Source: Apostichopus parvimensis (lineage: Eukaryota; Echinodermata; Holothuroidea; Aspidochirotida; Stichopodidae). From it: a DNA stretch of 20,197 bases. Location of the stretch: positions 1 to 20,197 of the forward strand of contig KN882570.1 of the NCBI GenBank assembly GCA_000934455.1, given 5' to 3'. The notes below the pieces were generated by a model that was not told the DNA's origin, did no database searches, and was given only the letters and a program-made list of their open reading frames with translations. Below, piece by piece: positions 9,546-16,947 of this stretch (position 1 is the first letter of the stretch; each line of letters begins with the position of its first letter). The position numbers and the translations under genes are program-made.

Positions 9546-9555
9546 CCCAACTCTG

Positions 9556-9563
9556 CAGTAACG
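9556..9563. repeat. Target site duplication, right copy (CAGTAACG)
   Basis: Partner of the octamer at 4923-4930. It is followed by CTGTAGAATGAA, which completes the minisatellite unit interrupted at the left side. Confidence 0.9.
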
Positions 9564-9775
9564 CTGTAGAATGAACAATCAACCAGCGTATCAGTTACGC
9601 TGTAGATGAAACCATCAACCAGCGTATCAGTAACGCTGTAGTTCAAACCAGCATATCAGTAACGCTGTAGATCAAACCAGCGTATCAGTACCATCAACCA
9701 GCGTATCAGTAACGCTGTAGATCGAACCATCAACCAGCGTATCAGTAACGTTGTAGATTATACCATCAGTAACAT
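9564..9775. repeat. 36-bp minisatellite, right part of array
   Basis: This continues the array at 4692-4930 beyond the hAT element. The first 12 bases complete the interrupted unit. Further units start at 9576, 9612, 9648 (29 bp, lacking CCATCAA), 9677 (14 bp only), 9691, 9727 and 9763 (decaying). The two short units show unequal exchange or slippage. The CAGCG...CGCTG inverted repeat is kept in most full units. Confidence 0.92.
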
Positions 9776-10017
9776 CATTAATTCTTATATTATCAAGAAG
9801 TGTATCAGTATTACTTTTGATCATAACTTGCATGTCAATCACTGCATCTACTGACATGAGTAAGCTCATCAACTTTCATTTCCACGTCTTCCTGTCTTGT
9901 ACAGTATCAGCTCATATATGTCAATCTGCCTTTCAAATCCATAGCAAGTCACTTTCGATCACAACTTTAGCATTACTTCTCCATTTGTGTATATAAAATT
10001 GTATAATTTATTCAGCC
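9776..10017. other. Leader between minisatellite and Helentron coding region
   Basis: AT-rich, with no gene. It probably includes the promoter and 5' leader of the first Helentron gene. Scattered fragments similar to the minisatellite (TGTATCAGTA near 9800) suggest that older units decay into this stretch. Confidence 0.5.
9990..9997 (+). promoter_or_regulatory. TATA-box-like sequence
   Basis: TATATAAA lies 20 bases before the first ATG of the OTU-containing reading frame (10018). The motif is good, but the short distance would give a very short leader, and AT-rich sequence yields such matches by chance. Confidence 0.3.
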
Positions 10018-10768
10018 ATGCCACAAACTAAAAAGGCAAGCTACCAGCAAAGAAACAAAGCAAACCGACAAAGAATTCTAGCAAGTAGGTCAAACCAGCA
10101 ATGCCAATTACTTACAAACCCTAACCAAAGCGTTGATGAAGTATCACTACAACATTCACCCCATGCATTAACTGATATCTATTTACAAAGTGTGCAGAAT
10201 CATGACACATTTAATTTTTTTTCCAGCTGATGATGCTTGGCGCATTGCTAAGGTCTTCGAACAATTAAATCAGCATCTTGATACCAATCATACTATGAAT
10301 CTGCCACATGTCAAAAATTAGATCACATACATTAATACGGCAAAACCATGTGATGTTTGGAAAATAAATGCTGATGGGAATTGTTTCAGAAGTTTCTCAT
10401 TCTTAATAACAAATTCTGAAGCTAATCATCACAGTGTAAGAAGACTTGTGGTACAATCTATTGAGGAATCTCACCTTCCACCTTCTACTAATTCTGTGGA
10501 AGAATACATTCAGACATCAGGTATTTTCAATGATGGAGTATGGTCTACAGAAGTTGAAATAATGGCAGCTGCAAAACTTCTACAAACTGACATATATACA
10601 TATGCTAAATGTGGAAATCAATGGAAATGGCTTACATTTCCAGCATGTGGTAACCTCAGAGACAGGGTGGATACAACTAAACATGCAATTTATTTACAAA
10701 ACACAAATAGTGATCACTTTCATGTTGTTTATGGACTTCATAAAACTGATCTGTCTTCTAATGAATAG
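10018..10768 (+). pseudogene. OTU-domain cysteine protease of the Helentron
   Basis: The ATG at 10018 opens a basic N-terminal segment (MPQTKKASYQQRNKANRQRI). Its frame ends at a TGA just after a run of eight T (10215-10222). Dropping one T continues into PADDAWRIAKVFEQL, which suggests a one-base insertion. A TAG at 10319-10321 then interrupts the frame. The OTU core follows uninterrupted to 10768: catalytic D-G-N-C-F with Cys at 10382-10384, W.TEVEIMAAAKLLQTDI in the middle, and SDHFHVVYG with the catalytic His region near 10715-10723. OTU domains cleave ubiquitin-type bonds and accompany many animal Helitrons, where their role is unproven. Catalytic residues look intact although the gene is broken. 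The T run could also be an assembly error. Confidence 0.82.
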
Positions 10769-11523
10769 CCATATATCTTTGGAACCTAAAACAACTACAC
10801 AGAGGATACAAGCATATAGAGAAGAAGAAAGAACCAAACATGCAAAAAGAATGAGAACTAAACGAACACATGATGTATACACTCAACATGAAAGGAATGA
10901 AAATACGAAAAGAATGACAGACTTAAGACAAAGCAAGGAGTACACTCAAAATGAAAAGAAACAAGAAACAAAGGAGAGTATGCTCAGACCGAAAAGAAAG
11001 AAAACATCAAACGAATGAAAGAAACAAGAAACAACGAAGAGTATGTTCAGAATGAAAAGAAAAAAACATCAAACGAATGAAAGAAACAAGAAACAACGAA
11101 GAGTATCTTCAGAATGAAAAGAAAGAAACAAGAAACAAAGAAGACTATGCTCAGAATGAAAAGAAACAGAAGATTAAAGAAATGAAAGAAACAACAAACA
11201 ACAAAGACTATGCTGAGAATGAACTGAAAGAAACAAGAAGCAACGAAAAGTATACTCAGAATGAAAAGAAACAAAATATCAAACGAATGAAAGAAACAAG
11301 AAACGAAAAAAAGTATGCTCAGAATGAAAAGAAACAGAAGATTAAACATATGAAAGAAACAACAAACACTGCTCAGAATGAACAGAAACAAAACTTGAAA
11401 CGAATGACAACTATCCGTAACAACAAAACCTACACTGTACAAGAAAGGAAGAAGAACGAATGCCAGAAACTACAACAGATGCACAATACACTACAAAAGA
11501 AATTAACTACAAACAAAACATGA
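10769..11523 (+). pseudogene. Lys/Glu/Asn-rich repeat region following the OTU domain
   Basis: After the OTU domain the coding potential moves to another frame (about 10770-11018), then to a third (to 11521). The product is highly charged and has no hydrophobic core. It starts TTTQRIQAYREEERTKHAKR and develops into a tandem repeat. Basic repeats of the form R/K-x-x-Y-x-x-x-E/K after or between OTU and Rep parts are known in invertebrate Helitron proteins. The region probably linked the OTU domain to the zinc finger in one large protein. No enzymatic function can be assigned. The opposite strand gives a Phe/Leu-rich open frame that is a mirror of the A-rich composition. Confidence 0.6.
11015..11412 (+). 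repeat. ~60-bp coding tandem repeat (about seven units)
   Basis: Units begin with ATGAAAGAAACAAGAAACAA or a close variant, continue with GAAGAGTATGCTCAGAATGA, and have an AAACAGAAGATTAAA-type spacer. They encode about 20 residues of the form MKETRNNEEYAQNEKKQKIK. Unit length varies between roughly 48 and 63 bases, partly in multiples of three, so the unit has expanded and contracted largely in frame. Several junctions have shifted. Confidence 0.8.
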
Positions 11524-12256
11524 GAGCTACAAGTCGAACATCATCCATCCAAGAATTGCAACCATTTTGTGGGAATTCCATTTCACTTGGTCCAGAATAT
11601 GTATGCAGCTGTTGTGAACAGCTTTGGTATAAAGAAAGTGTGACTTTGCACATACACTTAAAAAAGGCACATTAGACATTGCTTTACATAACTCTTTTAC
11701 AACTCACAACAGTGTTTGGATATGTCGTACTTGCAAGGAATACATTCAATCTGAAAAGATACCTCCACTGAGCCTAAACAATAACATGAGGCTTGCGGTT
11801 GTACCAAATGAGTTGCAATTGCATTCTCTGGAAGAGAGATTGGTCGCTCTTCGAACACCATTCATGCAGATACGAGAACTTCCAAGAGGACGCCAATTGA
11901 ATGTTAAAGGGAACGTGGTTAACGTTCTTGCTGATGTATCAACTACAATAAGGTCATTACCACGAAAACTAGATCAAAGCATGACCATTCCTCTGAAGTT
12001 TAAAAGGAAGCTATCATTTAAGCACTCTGTTGAAAGTGAAAATATCAGACCTAACAAGGTCATAACTGCTGCAAAATGGCTTGTTGCAGACAGTTCTTTA
12101 TCCAGAGATGAAGGTGTTATAATTAATAGGTGGAATGAAACCATGCACCAAATGGAGGATGATTGGCAGGAGTTCATGGAACCCGCTGAAGAAGAACTAA
12201 ACCCATTAGAGAATGGTGACCTATCAGTAGTTGACAACGATTCTGATGATAAATGA
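11524..12256 (+). pseudogene. Helitron zinc finger and N-terminal domain
   Basis: The first segment reads SISLGPEYVCSCCEQLWYKE, the C..C zinc-finger-like opening of Helitron proteins. It stops at a TAG after 11672. A run of six A (11660-11665) just before it probably holds the indel, because one frame over the protein continues GTLDIALHNSF and VWICRTCKEYIQ, a second Cys pair. Next comes the conserved block ValProAsnGlu-Leu, LEERLVALRTPFMQIRELP, VKGNVVNVLADV and LPRKLDQSMTIPLKFKRKL, which matches the domain before the Helitron Rep (DUF6570-like). The frame ends in an acidic tail and a TGA at 12254-12256, beyond which similarity continues in the same frame, so that stop is a nonsense mutation. 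The role is probably DNA or nucleoprotein contact in the transposase. Confidence 0.75.
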
Positions 12257-12626
12257 ACAGAAGCACAACATCAAGACATGCAGCCAACTGGTACTTTAGA
12301 TACTTTGCTCACACCAGAATTTCATGAACAAAATCAACTTGCATACTGTCTTGCACCAAGCGAGGGAAATAGACCTGTGGGTTTATTTCAAGACCATCAG
12401 TCTGAAATACTTGCTCATCCAACACTACTTTGTGGACAACCACGGAATGAGAATAAAGTAAAAGGTATATTATAGCACTATATGTAAATGGGAATTGCGA
12501 CACAAAGATAGACGATTTGCTAAATCTGTTCCAAACATTTTCTACAAAACAAAGAAACTACAAATCAACGAAATACAACAGAAGGTTACACTGAGTATGC
12601 GAAAGAAGAAAACAAGGAAAGAAATT
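12257..12626 (+). pseudogene. Helitron N-terminal region before Rep
   Basis: It continues the same protein after the TGA at 12254. The first segment (to 12475) has LAPSEGNRPVGLFQD and EILAHPTLL, equivalent to the Helitron motif APGEG..P..il.D...E.L.FP.LF, here with small changes. From about 12483 another frame reads KWELRHKDRRFAKSVPNIFY followed by KTKKLQINEIQQ, the strongly conserved DRR...NIFYK block, ending in a TGA. The Rep frame takes over at about 12622 (KLTAEQF). Two frameshifts and the loss of a few residues separate the pieces. Confidence 0.72.
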
Positions 12627-13530
12627 AACTGCTGAGCAATTCAAAACAAACGAAAGTATTAAGCAAATGTTGTCCCTAGATGAAGGATTCAGAGTATACC
12701 GAACATTGCGAGGATCCCCTCCCTATTGGGAAAAGTCAAAGAAGGAATTGTTTGCAATGATTAGACAACTTGGAATTCCAACATGGTTTCTATCATTTTC
12801 TGCTGCAGAGACGAAGTGGCTTCATCTCCTCAAAATACTAGGAAGAACAGTCCAAAACAAAGATTTCTCAGATACAGAAATCTTAAACATGGATTGGACT
12901 GAAAAGTCACAACTTATACAAAGTGACCCAGTTACATGTGCACGTCACTTCGACTACACATTTCGAAGATTTCTGAATGATTTCCTATATAGCTCGTATC
13001 ATCCAATTGGTGAGATCACTGATCATTTCTACAGAGTAGAGTTCCAACAGAGAGGTTCTCCACACATCCACATGCTAGTATGGGTCAAAGATGCACCTTT
13101 ATATCAAACTGCATCACCATGTGAAGTTCAAACATTTATAGATCAATATGTCACATGCAGTAAACCATCTCATGCCATCCTTAACTCTGTCAGCTTGCAA
13201 ACCCACATGCATGCTAAGACATGCAAGAAAAAGAGACAAGGTGGGTTTCCTATACCACCGATGCCCAGAACCATGATTTTAACACCATTGGAAGGTGAAA
13301 TCAATGAAAATACCACAAACTTATATAAACAGATTAAGGCTTATTTGGATGATTTGAAACTTGCTGAAGATGTCACTGATACTTTTGAAGACATGCTGGC
13401 AAAGTTAGAGACAACAGAAAAGGAGTATATTTTGGCCAATCGCTCATCTTTAACAGCAGACAAAATATTTCTTGAAAGATCTCCATCGGAAATAAGGATT
13501 AACAGTGTTGCTGGAAACTTGGAAGGCTAA
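12622..13530 (+). pseudogene. Helitron Rep (HUH endonuclease) domain
   Basis: The replication initiator that nicks the element end and joins DNA strands through tyrosine. The frame begins upstream of the ATG at 12667. Numbering from that Met: RGSPPYWEKSKKELFAMIRQ at 16-34, FLSFSAAE at 41-48, SDPVTCARHFD at 86-96, and FQQRGSPHIHMLVW at 126-139 with the two HUH histidines H133 and H135. Then come FIDQYVTC at 158-164 and QTHMHAKTCKKK near 178-189. The usual CRF after TCKK is lost (GGFPIPP remains). The frame ends at 13530 in GNLEG and a stop, where a shift is needed to reach the tyrosine motif. This is the best preserved part of the Helentron, and all metal-binding residues visible to me are intact. 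Confidence 0.85.
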
Positions 13531-14162
13531 TATGGATATTCAATATGTACTTGATCCATATGCATGTGCAATGTACATTGTCTTGTACGTTGCATAAGGT
13601 TACTCATACCTCTTTGTCCTTTACTAATGTAACGTGCAACCAAAGAAGCTAGAGAAGGTAACATGGATATCAAGCAGCAAGTACGGCATATTGGAAACAA
13701 GTTCCTAAATCATGTTGAACTGAGTGCCCAAGAAGCTGTCTATTTAGTGCTACAAATGTCACTGAGGAAAGCCTCCAGGCAATTTGTCTTTGTGAATACC
13801 TCACCACCAGAAGAACGAACCATCCTTATCAAACCTTTGGATTACATTCAACAATTGCCAGATAACTCTACATATATTCTGCCAGACCTAAAGCACTTGA
13901 TGATTATTGCCTAGCAGACTTTGCAGCTTGGTTTGATATCAGTAGTGACAACAAGAACAATTACAAAGCTGTCAGTCTCAATGATACCTATGAATCAGAT
14001 GATGCAGATAGCCCTGTCATTCCAAAACACACTGGTGAAGTTAAATGCTACTCAGTAGGTGCACTGAACTTAAGAAAAAGAAACAAAGCCAAAATCATCA
14101 GATACGTTCGCTTTAACAAAGACAATGACCCTGAGAAAAACTTCTGTTGTTTTGTCCTTTGA
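13520..14162 (+). pseudogene. Rep tyrosine motif and Rep-helicase connector
   Basis: From 13520 one frame reads [20 protein letters not shown] and then VLYVA before a TAA at 13595-13597. The Y-I-V-L-Y stretch occupies the position of the two catalytic tyrosines, and the lysine normally three residues after the second one is lost at the stop. A short spoiled stretch follows. The conserved text resumes at about 13621 (RATKEAREGNMDIKQQVRHI, then LSAQEAVYLVLQM and SRQFVFVNTSPPEER) until a TAG at 13912. A third frame from 13899 has DYCLADFAAWFD and IIRYVRFNKDNDPEKNF up to a TGA at 14160-14162. All are known Helitron connector motifs, in the correct order. Confidence 0.75.
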
Positions 14163-14716
14163 GATCTGAAAAAAATATAACACAGTCATGCGAAACATAT
14201 CAAGAACGTTACCTTCAGGTTTAATCCATAATTCGGGACAAGGAAGCAGAATCTAACCACAGTGGAGATATTATTGATCAAGCAATTGATGACATGGACA
14301 ATGATGTCTCTAATATGTATAATGAGGTAGCACCTAACACAGAGCACATAGAACGCTCTCATCAACAAGAAAAGGAAAAACAGAAAACAAAAATCCCTTG
14401 CAATGAAGCACCCGAATTGTATGACATTGGACTAGACATTGGGATAGCAGTCAATACTGTAAGCAGAGAAGAGTTGCAAAAACCTCGCTTACCAGATTCA
14501 GAATATAGAACTTTAGTTAACGGCCTGAACATTAAACAAAAACAGTTTTTCTACCATGTACTGCACTGGTGTACGACCAAACAAGAACATCCTTCTAATG
14601 GCACTGACAGGCAAAGCAGCATATGGTATCAAAGGCACCACAATTCACAGTGCTCTACACATTCCAGCTAGTCAAGGATATAATTACAAAGCATTAACAT
14701 CAGACAAGCTGAACTC
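14163..14716 (+). pseudogene. Helitron helicase, N-terminal part with Walker A deleted
   Basis: A frame from about 14294 holds an acidic linker and then LPDSEYRTLVNGLNIKQKQF plus FYHVLHW, the Q-motif region of Pif1-like Helitron helicases. The GGAGVGKS (Walker A) segment expected next is absent. At about 14577 another frame continues directly with TNKNILLMALTGKAAYGIKG and TTIHSALHIP (motif Ia) to about 14716. A deletion of perhaps 30-60 residues is therefore likely between HVLHW and TNKN. Without the nucleotide-binding loop the helicase cannot work, whatever the frameshifts. Confidence 0.72.
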
Positions 14717-15640
14717 ACATTGATGAGATATCCATGGTTGGCAATGGAATGTTTGCATACATAGATAAACGACTTCAGCAAATTATGGGTAATAAGAAAA
14801 CATTTGGAGGTGTCAGCATTATTGCTGTTAGTTATCTTTTTCAACTGAAGCCAGTATTTGATGGATGGATATTTAATGATCTAACTGAAGATTATGGCCC
14901 ACTAGCATCTAATTTATGGAAAGACCATTTCCTGGCATTCGAACTAACTGAAATCATGCGACAAAAAGAGGACCAAACATTTGCTCAACTTTTAAATCGC
15001 TTAAGAGAAGGCAAACAAACCAATCATGATTTAGAGCTGTTCAACACTAGACTGTTTACTAACAATGATGTTGCAACAAATACTTCACACCTTTATCAGA
15101 CCAAGCTGAACACTACAAAATTCACAGTCAGATCTAAAGATATTGTTGTAGGCGATATCCCCAAATTTGTTAAACAAAAAATACTAACTTGCATCCAGAT
15201 TGACCCGCATAAGACAATTGGTCTGTGTACCGAAATATCCTTGGGCATTGATCAAAGAGTAGACCTGTGCCTTAACATTTCAGTTGAAGATGGACTGATC
15301 AATGGTGCCTCAGCTGTTGTCAAATATGTAGAGAATCTACAGGAAGGCAATATTCATACTATCTGGGTACAGTTTGATGACACAACTGTAGGTAAAATAT
15401 GTCGTCAGTCTAAAAAAGAACTGTATAATTCAATGATGTCTCCATCATGGACCCCAATTTGTCAAATTACCCGACAATTTCGAATTGGTCGTAACAAAAA
15501 CGCACCAGTTATGCGGAAACAATTTCCTCTTAGACCAGCAACTGCAAACACAATCCATAGATGTCAAGGAGATACGCTGAAAGAAGTAGTCATTGACATG
15601 TCTGGTAGTAGAATACAATGTCACATGCTTTTACGTGACC
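14713..15640 (+). pseudogene. Helitron Pif1-like helicase core
   Basis: This is the largest open part of the helicase, the motor that unwinds the element during rolling-circle transfer. The frame begins upstream of the ATG at 14734: HIDEISMVG (14716-14742) is Walker B with DE intact. Next is GGVSIIAVSYLFQLKPVFDG, motif III, in which the usual GD before LFQL is changed to SY. Then come ELTEIMRQ (motif IV), VDLCLNIS...GLINGASAVV (motif V) and TIHRCQGDTLKEVVIDM (motif VI). The sequence then fails at SRIQCHM, where HYVALSRV should follow, and the remaining residues to 15699 do not match. Length and motif order fit the family. Confidence 0.82.
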
Positions 15641-15689
15641 CGCAATGCGGGATACAAAACGTCACGGCCAAACGGCACTACCGAACCAT

Positions 15690-16363
15690 CCCATACTGAC
15701 AAAACGAAACTCAGGTCAAGCGAGCCAAAAAACAACAGAACAATCCTTGATCAAAATGCAAGATCGTTAAGGAAGCACATTTCTGACATCATAAATGACA
15801 TAACAGTCACATCTGCTGATATTCTTCTGTTCACAGAATGCCACATCTCAGAAACTACCAATGATGAACTGCACATAAAAGGGTTTACATTATGACTGGG
15901 ATTGTTTTTGGTTTTGTTGACAATATATACAAAAAATTACATCACAACATTGACTGAGCAAATACTCAATACAACAAATATTGAAATTACACTTACAACC
16001 AAAGAAACACTAGCTGGATTAAGTCAAATTGCTGTGGTGTACAGACCCCCAAAAGTTCCAATACACCACTTACAGGAAGCACTGGAATGTCAATTAGATC
16101 ACTCGCAGCCTGCATTGATCACTGGCGACTTCAATGTTCACATGCTTCAAGATACTTCAAGTAAAAATAGACTGCTTTCCCTTTTTACAAAGAATCATAA
16201 TTACAAGCAAATGATACATGTTCCTACAACTGATTACAACTCTTGTGTAGACCAAATATATACAAACATTACTCCAAGTAATATAAGTGCTAGTGGAGTC
16301 CTTGAAAGCTATTACAGTGATCACTAACCAATTCTGATTTCTTTAGACAATTGCCCTGTTTAA
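15690..16363 (+). pseudogene. AP-type endonuclease domain of the Helentron
   Basis: An endonuclease/exonuclease/phosphatase-fold domain like that of LINEs, carried at the C-terminus of Helentron helicases. Key places are QNARSLRKHISDII (catalytic Asn near the start), ILLFTECHIS (metal-binding Glu), VVYRPP, ALITGDFNVH at about 16112-16141, SCVDQIYTN and YYSDH at about 16310-16324. A TGA at 15893-15895 interrupts the frame, which continues unchanged after it. The TAA at 16325-16327 sits where SDHxPI needs a residue, and the frame goes on PILISLDNCPV to a natural-looking TAA at 16361-16363. So both stops are probably point mutations. It is not a separate LINE, because no RT follows and it directly follows the helicase in the same orientation. 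Confidence 0.8.
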
Positions 16364-16862
16364 AAACATGTTTGTAGTGCAAATGGATAAATGTCAAACC
16401 ATCATTCACATTTTTGGTGAAACTAAAATACCACTCTTGTACTTGTGAGTTGTTACTTAAAACCTGTGACAACAGTTTCCTAAAAACATTTCTTGTAAGT
16501 GATAGGTCAATATCCATATATTCATTCTAGCAAATATTTGCATGTGATGAAGCAATTGATTAAGCAAACATCAATAGTACAACCATGAACCTACAAAGGC
16601 AAGAGAAAACCCTACATTTTCTGAAATCACAAGGTTGACAATAACTTTAAAAAATTGTGGCTTTTATAAGGAAGTCGATTGGTGTTTGAAATTAAATTAA
16701 AGCAACATATACTTTTTTTGAAAGAGTAACAGTTGGCATCACAGCCAACCCTAAGCATGGTTCATCTGTTTTTCTTCACATTATTTTATTTTACTTATAA
16801 TTGTGGTGCACTACAGAAAACAACCATTCCGTTTCCTTTCAATAACAGATAACTGATTGATG
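16364..16862. other. Spacer between Helentron endonuclease and RPA-like gene
   Basis: AT-rich, with no recognisable gene. It should contain the promoter and leader of the RPA-like gene; a TTATAA near 16664 and a TTTCAATAACAG acceptor-like site near 16840 are the only hints. I looked for the Helitron 3' signature (a hairpin followed by CTRR) and found nothing convincing. Confidence 0.45.
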
Positions 16863-16947
16863 ATGGATTCAAACACAAGCCCAGCTAAAGGAAAAGTAAA
16901 GTTTACAGCAAAAAGAAAATTGCAAGTGGAAACTTGCCCCACTTCAG
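16863..16947 (+). CDS. RPA-like gene, proposed exon 1
   Basis: The ATG at 16863 is followed by 28 codons and one base (basic, Ser/Lys-rich). The donor GTTAGG follows TCAG. Upstream transcript start is unknown. Confidence 0.5.

Larger units (their letters stand above)
4931..9555 (-). mobile_element. hAT superfamily DNA transposon (BED-type), inserted in the minisatellite
   Basis: The element is 4625 bp. Its left end begins CAGAGTTGTCAAC and the reverse complement of its right end begins CAGAGTTGGGGAC: 8 of 8, then 10 of 13 matches. A at position 2 and G at position 5 fit the usual hAT end. It is flanked by perfect 8-bp direct repeats CAGTAACG (4923-4930 and 9556-9563), the target duplication length of hAT elements. 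Removing the element and one duplicate leaves a single 36-bp minisatellite unit (24 bp from the left, 12 bp from the right). It carries AAGTC-rich subterminal repeats at both ends and a minus-strand transposase gene in at least two exons. I could not find an exon for the N-terminal BED zinc finger, so the element may be inactive. Confidence 0.92.
10018..16363 (+). mobile_element. Helentron-type Helitron, decayed coding region
   Basis: Successive parts in one orientation are an OTU cysteine protease, a Lys/Glu/Asn-rich repeat region, a zinc finger and Helitron N-terminal domain, an HUH Rep domain, a Pif1-like 5'-3' helicase, and an apurinic-type endonuclease. A Rep-helicase protein with a C-terminal AP-type endonuclease is the hallmark of Helentrons (Helitron2), the rolling-circle elements of animals. 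All parts are present, but the frame changes about ten times, several stops interrupt it, and pieces of the helicase are deleted, so it cannot encode a working transposase. The coordinates mark the coding extent only. Termini were not identified. The element may extend left into the minisatellite and right to include the RPA-like gene. Confidence 0.9.

Noticed and set aside
4692-9775. CRISPR-like array of 36-bp repeats
   Set aside because: Units are head-to-tail without unique spacers, and the surrounding sequence is eukaryotic. It is a minisatellite cut by a transposon.
11047-11442. Minus-strand open frame of 131 residues, Phe/Leu/Cys-rich, resembling a membrane protein
   Set aside because: It is the mirror of the A-rich Lys/Glu repeat on the plus strand. 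The hydrophobic periodicity comes from the reverse complement of AAAGAAA-type codons, and the plus-strand frame fits the Helentron context.
15690-16363. Endonuclease of a separate LINE inserted after the helicase
   Set aside because: No reverse transcriptase follows, orientation and position match the C-terminal endonuclease known in Helentrons, and there is no second LINE fragment nearby.
16364-16862. Helitron 3' terminus (hairpin plus CTRR) directly after the endonuclease
   Set aside because: Several CTAG/CTRR strings occur but none follows a convincing stem, and the motif is too short to claim by itself.
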